A stretch of 64,000 bases of DNA from assembly GCA_028551475.1 (NCBI GenBank), contig CM052355.1:26191580-26255579 (forward strand), given 5' to 3'. Every line of letters starts with the position of its first letter. Position 1 is the stretch's first letter. This DNA is from Casuarina equisetifolia. Taxonomy: Eukaryota; Streptophyta; Magnoliopsida; Fagales; Casuarinaceae. Below the pieces are notes generated by a model. That model did not search any database. It worked only from the letters and a program-made list of their open reading frames with translations, and was not told the DNA's origin. The translations under genes were made by a program, and so were the position numbers. This document shows positions 47,620-57,628 of this stretch, piece by piece.

Positions 47620-48780
47620 CTTCGTATGATCAAGCTGAAATGTAGGTCCCATAACATTTTTAAAAGTGCATTTAAAAACAAATTCCATCAAATGTGGCAC
47701 CCAGGGACATTTCAATGTCGAAAGTGAGTGTGTTTTCCTCTTTTTCTAAAAAGTTGATTTTTTCTTTTTAATTAGGCAAAGGCAGCAAAAATAATTAGTA
47801 TAGACATCTCAGGTGAAAAATACTTCAAGCTGTTAGTTACTTTGTTGGACTAATAGTAAATTGTTAGAAACTTAGTATCAATCATAATGCAATCGAATCT
47901 ATTACAACCTCCAACATAATGTTGTTAGTCTTATCGATACATTAGTCCATTTAAACTAATGTATAATATCAATTTAATCCATGTCATAACCACGGTGAGC
48001 CCAGTCCAAATAGAAATGACAATATATTTACTCTAAAATTCTCCAACGTAGTTGAGCCCAAAGAAAAAAATGTCCGTATGCTTGCATCAAAATTATACAA
48101 GTTGAGAGAGTCCAGTCCAAACTTTTAAGGAAAAAAAAAATATGCTTATTCTATGGTTATACTTTTGGAAAAGAAAGATTTTTAGATTTAAATATTTATC
48201 AAAGCTTTCTATTCCATCATTTGTACTACAAGAATACTTGCAACTTAAGTAAACAATATCTTTCCTATAAGAATCATGGTGTTAATAAGGTAAAGATTTA
48301 CACAAAAATAATATCATTAAAAGCTTTTCCTTGCTAACGCGAATATTTGTTTTGTAAGTGTTTAGACTAGATTCACCTAGATTGCAGGATTTAAAAATAA
48401 ATAGATAGTATTTCTTTCTAAACTGGGCTCTCCCAACTTGCATAATTTTGGTGCATGCATATTGACATTTTTTTTTAATTTGTTTTCCCTAGGCTCACCC
48501 GCTTTGAAAAATTTTAAAGTAAACAAAAGACTGGGCACACCAAAAATATGATATAGATTTAATCAACATCATACATATTTTAGATGGACTAACATATCAA
48601 AAAGACTAATAATATTATATTGGAGATTTTAATAGATTCGATTGGTTAAATTAATATTAAGTCTCTAACAATCTTCTTGCTGCCTTTGCCCAACTTTTTT
48701 TTTTTATATATAAGTAAAGAAAAATAATATATATTAAATAAAAGTTTTTAGCGGAAGAGTAAAAACGCAGTAAATTTTGG
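47620..48780. repeat. Palindromic junction of two related repeat segments
   Basis: 47,620-48,330 is a direct relative of 18,970-19,600 and 23,385-24,010. 48,370-48,780 is the inverse of 19,090-19,640. The two halves are therefore diverged inverted copies facing each other around 48,345. Confidence 0.65.
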
Positions 48781-49114
48781 CATTGAAATGTCCTTGGGTA
48801 CTGCATTTGATGGAAGCTTTTTCGTTTTCGTTTTCCTTTTTTTTTTTTTCCTCAAATTCCTTTTTAACAACATCGTGGGACCCTCGTATCAACTTGCTCG
48901 TAAGAAGTTTTTGTTGGTTTGAAGTACAGTACATTCCCTCCAGCCCTATTCTTAACAAAGAGGAAAAAGGCCCTAGAGAAGATGAGTCCAGATAAGCTAT
49001 ACGCTTAAGAAGCATACAAGTGTCGTGGAAGGACTATACTATATGCTTAAAAAGCAAAAATGTCAAATAAATGAGTCCAGATAAGGTGAAACATATGAAT
49101 GTTGCTCAGATATC

Positions 49115-49720
49115 CTAGGTTTCACATTTCATAAGAGCCATGACATTTTTACTTGGATGGCTTCTTCGGACCCGAGAAACATATGAAGCCTGAACACCAG
49201 ATCCTGCAAGAGAGTCCAACCAGGTGACAATAGTTCTCCCATCCGAAGGCACATTCCTAACAGGCCTGACACAACATCTTTGAGGCATCTGTCCAAGTCC
49301 GGCATTCTTAGGCGAACTCATCCGCCTTTGGCTATAATCTCTGGATTCTACTTCAGATAGTTCTTCAAGATATCGCCTAGTGGGCTTCCGAATTCTTTTA
49401 GCTTCTCTTTGTTCTGTATGAAGATGCTAACCACTGTCAAATTCAACGCTATTGAGTTCTCAATTTCTTGCCAGAACAAATCTGATGGTGAAGATTAGCT
49501 ACTGTGGCTAGTTGGCGACTCTTTGCAGTAGCTAATATTGCTTTCCATAAATGCTGGATCCAGGTTGACTGAACCATTCAAATTCTGATTGCATTCTTCT
49601 ACTGATTTTTCACCAACTTGTTATATTTAATTGTGAAAGTCGTGATTGATACATCACAAGAATTGGTCAATCCCATTGCAATTCTCCTTTTAAGCCACAG
49701 CTAGCCTTTGACTGTAGTTT
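49115..49720 (-). repeat. Right copy of the TRF-like inverted repeat
   Basis: Matches 18,190-18,760 in reverse orientation over nearly its whole length, with few differences (landmarks ggcgatatcttgaagaacta and ggatgggagaactattgtca). Confidence 0.85.
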
Positions 49721-50029
49721 CTCATCCAAACGTTGCCTTGAACACTTCATGAGGTTCTCTGATCGATAGTTTGTCCAGGCAAATTTCTCCCCTTAACATA
49801 GGAAAATCAGGGCTCAAAGAACCAGCACAGAGAGCAGATTCTGATGATCCACCTCCTAGCATTTGTTCAGGAGGATCCGGGCACTCCCCTGTGCTTCCAG
49901 ATTGATTGTTGTGGTTGTCATTCAAACTTGGTGCTGATGAAGGAAAGGTTTCCAGCGAGGAAAGTTTAGGTTCAAGCTTTTTCTCAACACCAAGCAATTC
50001 AAATACCACTCAGAACATTGGCTGTCTAA

Positions 50030-51050
50030 AATTGCAATTGTACGTGTAGAAGAATGTTTCCTAATGTTTGTCTCTTGCAACATCTCATCAGCACACAGCA
50101 ATAGAATTAAACAGGCAACAAGGACTCATGGGAATTAATTATCACATAGACTAAAACAAAACACATTCACACACATACAAGCATACGTCAACAAATAGGA
50201 AATCAAATAATCCAGTTTTCCTTGTTCCTCTATCAACTTATGGAACAGAAAATTTTGTTTGTTAGGAATGAACCATCACAACAAGAAGAACAAAACCATG
50301 TGAAAAGAATACAAGCATTTCAGACCCAAAAATAGGGCTCCACTATGTTGATCAGTGACCAAGGTTATTTTCATTTTTTCATTTTTTTTGGTTCTGTGTT
50401 AGGTGAAGGGGAAGGCGGGTATTGTGTCTCAAACCCCAGCCCCAACGGTCTGGAGCCCCCTAATCAACTTGAGCAGGGAATTTACAACACCAAGTTGCTG
50501 GTGCCTTAAATGCAAATAGAACACATTTTAAGATAATTCCGTGTCTGACAAGCTAAAAAATGCTCCTGCAAAGGTTCCCAGTAGTTCTATTATTACATGC
50601 ATGATCAACTCCTAAGGTTGACCAAGCTGATCTACAAAGCATAACAGAACCCTTATAAACAATGAGTAGAAGCAAGAAATCAAAATATGTAAACAGAAAA
50701 ATCTTGCAGTGAAACAACCAAGAAAGTGAATTCACTCCAACAAAATAACAAATCTGCAAATCTCGGTTAAAAAAATGCCCAACGGAATTGAAAGGTGGAA
50801 AATGCAATAAGCAAGTTGCACATAAACTGAAATAAAAAGTATTGTTAACCAACAATTCCATGCTGAAAATAGAAAATCACACAATGAAATAGCAAATTCT
50901 ATCCCAATTTTTTGAGTTTAGACCAAAAAAGAAAAAAAAAAAAGAAAAAAGAACAATTCCTTAACAATTCCTTGCTCCAGCATTATGCATAGCACAATTG
51001 ATTGATCAAAATGTATCATAACTATCAGACTAGAAGAGGAGATGCAATAC
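50030..51050. other. Intron-like, non-coding
   Basis: Between candidate exons of the minus-strand TRF-like gene. No coding signal seen. Confidence 0.4.
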
Positions 51051-51964
51051 TAATGGCATATCAAGCAGACCTGCGCTTTCTGACTGATTCTTGCCAGAGG
51101 GTGGCCCTGCATTCCATATTTCCCTTACAGGCTGCCTGCCATCAACAAACTCTTGGTCATCTTCAAGAAACCCTCCACCTCCATTACTTCATCACCCGTT
51201 GCAGGCACTAATCTCCCATCTCCTTCAACCTAGGCATCAGATTATACATCAGGACATTCTAACATTGGAAGTAAGATGAAAGGAAATAAAAGTCGAATAT
51301 GGACCGCTAAACCTTTTTATTTTCTCAAATGTAGTTACAGCCACAACAAAATTGAAAGTTGGATGCAATTTTTTCCTCTCAGTTTTAATTTTTTAATTTT
51401 ATTTATTTATTTATGCATCACTGTGAGTCTGAAATCATCAAAGACTTCCCTTAATTGATTCAGCACTAATTGCAAACACAAAAGAAAAAAAACAAATTGG
51501 TTCAATGCGATTCATACACACTTAGTTTAGGTAGAGGGGGCAAAGGAGGGAGGAAGAAAGGATGAGGGCACAAGTGTAACTCTAACCGTATTTCTTGGCT
51601 TTCAGCAAAGGTAAGGCAAGAAGAGAAAACAATTAAAAGGCCCTTACTTCCACACACCCTATTCTTTTCGCAAAGGACTACGGAGGCTGCACTTCCTACA
51701 TGAGAGCTAACTTGCACATAAGTCACAACAAATTGTTGAAAATGATTCCATTCTCTAACCACAAACAGAGAGGAAAGGGAGAGGAAAAAGGAAAAAATCA
51801 ACCCGCATCTGAGACAGAAGCCAACATGGCATGGCTAAAACCCATTAAGAGAGATGGGTGGAACTTTTATGTTTTACACCAACCAGAAGAAATTCAATAA
51901 ACTCCATTTTTCAGTTACAAACAAAGACCAAAACTGATACGACATGCCACTGTAGAAGAACCTT

Positions 51965-52160
51965 AAAAAAAATACTAACATATGAGCCCACAAGTGCATT
52001 TCAAAAGCCTAGCTTCCGAGAAATTAACTACGTAAACGAACCAAAATTTGCTCTGAAGAATCTGAATACCATGGAAATAGTAGTAAAAAGGAAATATTAA
52101 AAAAGAAGAAGAAAAAAAGATTGAGAGAGAAAGAGGAAGTGGGAGCAACTTTTCGTGGAC
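51965..52160. repeat. Duplicated segment, copy 1 (copy 2 at 54,001-54,200)
   Basis: Shared landmarks include aatactaacatatgagcccac and ccgagaaattaac. Each copy lies a few hundred bases upstream of a membrane-protein gene (B and A), so the pair is one duplicated block. Confidence 0.85.
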
Positions 52161-52340
52161 AAAGGGCTTCAAGGCAGGAACGACAATTAAGATATAAACC
52201 ACTGAACAAAATTAAGAATCAAGCAGCCACCAATTTAGCACAAAAGAAGAAAAATGAAAACATGATTTAAAAACGCTCACCTGTAGATTATTGACTGCAG
52301 CGGCGACACTTGAGAAGCTCAAGCCCAACGCCCTACCTCG

Positions 52341-52711
52341 GCAAGAAGGGGCGTATTAAACGAAGGGTTGTCGCCACGTGACGGTCACTCTTGGCCTGGC
52401 ATGCCACATCATGTGGTCATCCAGGTGGCGCTCACTCTTGGCCTGGCATGCCCCATCACGTGGTCCTCCAGCTACCTACTAGAGGCATGCTCCCGCCTTC
52501 TGTTTCAGTGCTCCCCTCTTTCACTAAGCTTCCCACAAAATACGCAGCTGTCCTGACCCGGAAAAAGCGCTAACCGATTCTTCTTCCTGTCTCGTACCAA
52601 TTCAGTATAAATACCTCCTTCCCTCTCTCCCTCCCCATATTTTTTCATCGCTCCCACTGTATCACTCTTTTTTTTTTTTTCTTCTCTCTATCTCTCCCTC
52701 TTTCTGCGAAA
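52341..52711 (+). promoter_or_regulatory. Shared upstream region of membrane gene B and the minus-strand gene
   Basis: Two perfect G-box cores (CACGTG) at 52,375-52,380 and 52,457-52,462. The second lies in a 47-bp direct repeat (52,386-52,432 and 52,433-52,479), whose first copy has a degenerate G-box. A TATA box (TATAAATA) lies at 52,606-52,613, about 100 bases before the start codon of gene B, followed by a pyrimidine-rich leader. The minus-strand gene diverges from the other side. Function is inferred from sequence only. Confidence 0.6.
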
Positions 52712-53229
52712 ATGGAAAATCTACTGGAAAACCTCCTACTCACAGTGATGTTATCTGAAGTGATTGTAATTCTCATCATTTCTCATATCTCTGAATCTGC
52801 GACTGCTGTCGCTTCTATCATCGAGCTCCTATATCGCTTTATACTGGTAGAGGCAGTTTTGTTGCTCATCTTGGATTTCAAAGATGCAATTATTGAGGGC
52901 GTGAGATGGATTATTTCTGTCCGTCATTTCTCGGTGCAAATTTTAGTTGGAATTATCATTACTGTGAGCGTCTACGGTCTCTTAACTATCCGAACCATTG
53001 CAATGGAGGTGGAGGAGGATAATCTGACAGTCTACGTTCTCGTGCTTGCACGCAAGTTTCAGTTCTTCCTTATAGGTAATTTTTCTTTTCTATTTTTCCT
53101 TTTCATCACGGTTATATTAAATTAAAAATTAATGTCCATGCAGGAACCTTGCTGCTGCTCTCACTGTTGCTTCACACAGTGCATCGAGTTGCAACACAGC
53201 TTTCTGCCTTAAAGCAGTTGGGCGGCTAA
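52712..53229 (+). CDS. Small multi-pass membrane protein B, intact
   Basis: Exon 1 is 52,712-53,075 and exon 2 is 53,144-53,229, with a 68-bp phase-1 intron (TATAG|GTAATT ... ATGCAG|GAACC). The product is 149 residues. Hydrophobic segments lie at roughly residues 5-25 (ENLLLTVMLSEVIVILIISH), 32-60 (IIELLYRFILVEAVLLLILD), 75-97 (HFSVQILVGIIITVSVYGLL) and 120-140 (QFFLIGTLLLLSLLLHTVHR). Acidic residues cluster between segments 3 and 4 (AMEVEEDN). No cleavable signal or known motif is recognised. The start is supported by the conserved AAAATGGAAAA context shared with gene E, and by the TATA box. It is the only family member here with an uninterrupted reading frame. Role unknown; possible membrane or endomembrane protein. 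Confidence 0.8.
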
Positions 53230-54000
53230 GCAGAGTAAAGGGGATAGAGCAGGAGAATAGTGTTAGAAGTGATGGACTCAATTTTGCACTAAACTAGCTG
53301 CTTTTTAGTGCTGTTTATGTTTTTTGTTTTCGGTGCTGTCATGTTTTCTGTCATCGAATCTGTTTAAGACATTCCTGTTTCGGTGCTTGTTCTTATTTTC
53401 GAATTCGTAGTAGACATAATATTTTTAATTAAAGATGGCGGTTGATGGATGGATGGATGCGTATAGTATATGATGTCATAAAAAAATGTTTATGCTATTT
53501 GTATGCATTAGCATGATTCTATTAAGTGATCCGTCCTACGTGGTTTTAGGAACCGGCAATGACTAAAGTAGGTAGTTTTTAGAAACTGTCGAGAAAGCAT
53601 GGCTTATGGAGAGTGGAATACGAGTTTCATTATTACCAAAACTTGCACTAATAAATCTGAAAGCGCTGGACAAATTGCATTCGAAAGTCACAAAATTCAA
53701 GTTTTGACTTTAATCCTTATTGGTGTCTCTTGAGCAACACGACGCATAATGTTCTGCATGTTGTCTACTTCGAGAAACAGGGGCAGAAAAACACAAAAGT
53801 GTTCATTTGCAATTGCATCTCAAGCAAAATCCCCACTCAACGTTGTTTGTGCACAATGAGAGAAACAACTTTCTCGTCTTATTTAAAACGAAAACACCGT
53901 CTACCACAACATTGTAATACAAAGGTATATAGTTAGTACTGGATCGAAAATAACCTCGGAAAACCAATCTGATCGGCAATTTGCTACTTTTCTCAAGCTT
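53230..54000. other. 3' flank of gene B, non-coding
   Basis: 53,285-53,420 matches the 3' flank of gene C (landmarks ctagctgctttttagt-type and tgtttaagacattc), which points to a shared 3' untranslated region. A GATG-rich stretch lies at about 53,435-53,460. Nothing else recognised. Confidence 0.5.
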
Positions 54001-54200
54001 AAAAAAATACTAACATATGAGCCCACAAGTGCATTTCACAAGCCTGATTTCCGAGAAATTAACAACTTAAACAAACCAAATTTGCTTTGAAGAATCCGAA
54101 TACCATCGAAATAGTAGAGAAAGAGAGAGAGAGAAAAAAAAAAGATTGAAAAAGACCTAGAGAGAGAGAGGGAGAAAGAAAGAGTGGGAGAAACTTGTCC
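54001..54200. repeat. Duplicated segment, copy 2 (copy 1 at 51,965-52,160)
   Basis: See copy 1. This copy is followed by a GA-rich tract (gagagagagagaaaaaaaaa near 54,125). Confidence 0.85.
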
Positions 54201-54653
54201 CAACTATGGTGGGGTCTCTTCATGCCATAACTGTTTTTCGCGGGCGCTTTTTACGGTGAAATAGCCAATGAGGGATGTTTTTAAGGGCGAGAAAGGGAGA
54301 GGAATCTGTCGCTCCCGCTCGGTCGCTCTATCATGTGTCTCTGTTTCTCGCTTTCTCTCGCTTGGTCACTTTAACTCTGTGTTCTTTGTTTCTCTCTCCC
54401 TCTCTCTTTTCTGTTTATGTTTCTCTATTCTATTGCTCCCTAGCTCTCCCTCTCTGTTACCTATTTCTCGCTCGATTTCTCTGCATCTATCTCTCCCTCT
54501 CTGTTCCTCACAATATAGATATTTCCATGGCGCCTCTCACTCTCCTCCTCCTTGCTATCATGGTAGAAGTTGCTCTTGTCCTTGCTGTTATCCCTCTCTC
54601 TCACACGCTCCCTGAATTTGTTGCTAGGATAGAGCCACTGTACCAGTTGATAC

Positions 54654-55248
54654 TGTTGGTGTAATAAGATCCTTGCTCGAAGAAGCCGAAAGAAGGAACC
54701 AAGAGATACACGAGAAAGGAAAGAAAGCCCTCACTGCCATCCTTAGCTCACTGCCCAGTCCAATATCAACCATGCAAAGGACCACGTCCCAGTTGATGAT
54801 CAATGAACCAAGTGAACGAGCTTACACGATGCATGGACCTCGTGGTACCTATCGCCAAGTCTACATGCCCAAAGCCACTAAACAGCGTGGCTTCCAGACA
54901 AGCAGGAACTCAGCCTTCAAGCCTTATCATACTGGAGAGTCTTCAGGAAGCTCTATTCCGAGATTGAGTGCACCACCGCCCATTCATCCAAGAAACAAGA
55001 TAAAGAAGGGAGGTGCCGACCTTAGCTGGAAAAAGTTAAGATTGGACGGCTACGAGATAAAAGAAGATTAGGAGAACCGACCTTGCCTTTATGTTATGAA
55101 CTATATAAATATTATATTTGTATTTGAAGGCCACTGGCTATATATAAGACCAGTCCGTGCCTAGGGAAAACTTGTACTATTTCCTGGGCCATTTTGCTAT
55201 AACATTACTAGCCTTCTTACACGTGCTTGAGTATTTGCAAATTCAAGT
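54654..55248 (+). repeat. 5' LTR of the young copia element
   Basis: 595 bp, starting TGTTGGTGT and ending AATTCAAGT if the GATAC duplication and the adjacent primer site fix its edge. TATA-like TATATATAAGACC lies near 55,139. It contains an open frame up to 55,071. Confidence 0.9.
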
Positions 55249-55264
55249 TGGTATCAGAGCCAAC

Positions 55265-57070
55265 ATGGCACGCAGAAATAATACCACCTATCCTTTCCCT
55301 AACTCTATCAATGTGAGCAATTTCGTTACAATCAAGCTCACTGAAGGAAATTATCTTTCTTGGATGACCCAGATAAAGTCCCTTCTTCAAACTCAGAAAC
55401 TTACCGGTTTCATCACTGGAGACATTCCCAAACCAAGCCAAACACTCGGAGACACAGAAACTCCAAATCCTGATCTTGACTCGTGGTCACAAAGTGATGC
55501 ATTAGTTAAGTCATGGATAATCAGTACACTTTCTGAAGAAGCTCTAGGTCATATTTTTGAACTAGAGACATCATCACAGGTTTGGGATGAGCTGGCAAAT
55601 CATTTTGCTCAGAGAACCAAATCTCGAGAATTTGACCTACTTTCGCAACTCAACAACATCCGAAAGGAAGGTAAAACACTGTCAAATTTTTTGACAGAAT
55701 TCAAAGGTATTCTGAATCAATTAAGTTCCATTGGAAAACCTGTTTCAGATTCTGCAAAAACATTTAGGTTACTTGAAAGCCTCGATGCATCTTATGAATC
55801 TTTCAAAACTGCTATGTTTCATCCCCCAATACCTGAATTTAGTACCGTGATATCACAACTCCAAGCATATGAATCACGAATTATCAGGTATCCTAAACAA
55901 AATTTGACATCACCAAATGAGAATGCAGCTTACTCTGTCCAAAGATTCAACAGAGGTGGTCGAGGAAATAGAGGAAGAAACCTTCAACAAAGGTTTTCTT
56001 CACAAGGACGAGGCTTCACACCAACAGCATACAACAACAACAGGGGAATATTCAATCAAGGAAAACTAAGTGGAAATTCCCAGAACAATATGTCAGGTGA
56101 TGATACTCAGTTATTTCCCCAACACCCTATCACTTGTCAAATCTGTGGTAAGAAAGGTCACACAGGCCTCGAATGTTGGCGGCGTTTCGATCATTCCTTC
56201 CAAGCTGACAACATCCCAAAGGCGTTAACATCACTTCACATCAACGAGCCTAAGACAGATGATTGGATAGCTGACACGGGAGCAACTTCTCACATAGTTG
56301 ATTCTACAGGTATCCTATCATCATTTTCAAAATATAATGGATTAGATGCAATCTCTGTTGGTAACGGACATCGAATTCCAATTTCCCACATTGGATCAAG
56401 TAAACTTGATCAAGGAAGGTTGAGATTAAATTCCGTACTAGTTGCTCCAGCAATTAAACAAAATTTATTATCTATTTCAAAATTGATAGATGATAATCCA
56501 TGTGTGGTTATTTTTGATAAGAATTCCTTTGTTGTAAAGGACCTGACAACTCAACAGAACCTGCTAAAGGGACATAGAAGAGGAGATCTATATGTGTTAC
56601 CTAGTGAACGAGTACAAGCCTACCTTACACTTCATCAACAAGAAGTTGATGGTAACACTTGGCATAAACGTCTCGGACATTCTAATTTACGTATTTTGAA
56701 GGATTTGCATAAATTAAGACTTATTGACTTAAGGGGAGAAATTCCCGATATTTGTACTGTGTGTTTTGAGGCGAAAAGTCACCGCCTACCCTTTGGAACT
56801 TCAACTCATAAATCACAAATACCGTTTGAACGGATACATAGTGATTTGTGGGGACCTTCACCTGAAAGGTCATGCCAAAACTATTTATATTATGCAATAT
56901 TTGTTGATGAATACACCAGATTTACTTGGTTCTATCCACTGAAAAGAAAATCGGATTTTTATCAAATCTTTGTTGATTTTAAAATCATGATAGAACGTCA
57001 GTTTGAAGGAAAAATCAAGATTTTACATTCTGACAACGGAGGAGAATATACAAGCAAAGAATTGGAATAA
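55265..57070 (+). CDS. Copia gag, protease and N-terminal integrase (segment 1 of the broken polyprotein)
   Basis: Start ATG 16 bases after the primer site begins (MARRNNTTYPFPNSINVSNF). UBN2-type gag covers about residues 10-230. A basic Gly/Arg/Asn-rich stretch is followed by a zinc knuckle, CQICGKKGHTGLEC. The aspartic protease motif is WIADTGATSHIV. The pre-integrase zinc motif is WHKRLGHSN. Integrase catalytic residues are visible in RIHSDLWGPS and ILHSDNGGEYTSKELE. The frame ends at TAA 57,068-57,070 and continues in phase in the next segment, so this looks like a C-to-T nonsense mutation. Confidence 0.9.
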   Translation: MARRNNTTYPFPNSINVSNFVTIKLTEGNYLSWMTQIKSLLQTQKLTGFITGDIPKPSQTLGDTETPNPDLDSWSQSDALVKSWIISTLSEEALGHIFELETSSQVWDELANHFAQRTKSREFDLLSQLNNIRKEGKTLSNFLTEFKGILNQLSSIGKPVSDSAKTFRLLESLDASYESFKTAMFHPPIPEFSTVISQLQAYESRIIRYPKQNLTSPNENAAYSVQRFNRGGRGNRGRNLQQRFSSQGRGFTPTAYNNNRGIFNQGKLSGNSQNNMSGDDTQLFPQHPITCQICGKKGHTGLECWRRFDHSFQADNIPKALTSLHINEPKTDDWIADTGATSHIVDSTGILSSFSKYNGLDAISVGNGHRIPISHIGSSKLDQGRLRLNSVLVAPAIKQNLLSISKLIDDNPCVVIFDKNSFVVKDLTTQQNLLKGHRRGDLYVLPSERVQAYLTLHQQEVDGNTWHKRLGHSNLRILKDLHKLRLIDLRGEIPDICTVCFEAKSHRLPFGTSTHKSQIPFERIHSDLWGPSPERSCQNYLYYAIFVDEYTRFTWFYPLKRKSDFYQIFVDFKIMIERQFEGKIKILHSDNGGEYTSKELE

Positions 57071-57628
57071 GAACTTCGTTACCATGGAATCATACATCAG
57101 ATGTCGTGTCCATACACTCCTGAACAGAACGGAATAGCGGAAAGAAAACACAGACATATAGTGGAGCTCGGAAGATCAATGTTAATTGAAGCATCAGTTC
57201 CTCGTAAGTATTGGGTGGAAGCTTTCACAACTGCAGTATATTTGATAAATAGATTGCCTACTTCAGTTTTGAACAATAAATCTCCCTTTGAATTTCTCTA
57301 CAACCGAAGCCCTGAATATAGATTTCTTCGAATCTTTGGTTCACAGTGCTTTCCTTGTCTAAGATCAACCGTGACTGACAAATTGTCTTCCAAGTCAGTT
57401 CCGTGTGCTTTCATGGGTTACAGCACACGGCACAAAGGTTACCGCTGCTTGCATATTGAAACGGGTAAAATATTCATTTCACGTCACGTTGTTTTTAATG
57501 AACAAGTATATCCTTTCAAGGAAATTATGCAGAAGGATACAAACAATGAAGGAGGACGGTCCAAATTACATCTTTCCAAACAACCTCTACCAGAACGTGC
57601 AATTCCAGGGAGTACAATGGAAAATTAG
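57071..57628 (+). CDS. Copia integrase, C-terminal part (segment 2)
   Basis: Continues in the same phase. CPYTPEQNGIAERKHRHIVE holds the catalytic Glu of the D,D-35-E triad. Then come the YLINRLPTSVLNNKSPFEFL and ISRHVVFNEQVYPF blocks typical of copia integrase tails. It ends at TAG 57,626-57,628, again in phase with what follows (probably once CAG). Confidence 0.9.
   Translation, partial: ELRYHGIIHQMSCPYTPEQNGIAERKHRHIVELGRSMLIEASVPRKYWVEAFTTAVYLINRLPTSVLNNKSPFEFLYNRSPEYRFLRIFGSQCFPCLRSTVTDKLSSKSVPCAFMGYSTRHKGYRCLHIETGKIFISRHVVFNEQVYPFKEIMQKDTNNEGGRSKLHLSKQPLPERAIPGSTMEN

Larger units (their letters stand above)
48781..52340 (-). pseudogene. TRF-like (MYB-family) gene, minus strand, decayed
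   Basis: Read on the minus strand. A leader exon ends CTACAG with a GTGAGCG donor at 52,281. Next comes a piece encoding EGDGRLVPATGDEVMEVEGF and LEDDQEFVDGRQPV (about 51,230-51,125, GTAAGG donor). Then comes an exon after TTTTAGACAG near 50,022 encoding LEPKLSSLETFPSSAPSLND and LSIREPHEVFKATFG, with TGA and TAG stops right after it (ETTVKG, stop, LWLKRR). Last is RRxxRRYLEELSEVESRDYS and GLGQMPQRCCVRPVRNVPSD (about 49,400-49,120). The RRPTRRY-type motif and the TFGRETTVK-type block resemble plant TRF-like proteins; this is from memory. The DNA-binding MYB domain was not found, so this is probably a truncated pseudogene. Confidence 0.4.

Noticed and set aside
54268..54664. Plus-strand open frames over the leader of gene A (Ser/Leu-rich)
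   Set aside because: They are translations of a CT-rich 5' leader. The ATG at 54,527 matches the rest of the family better.
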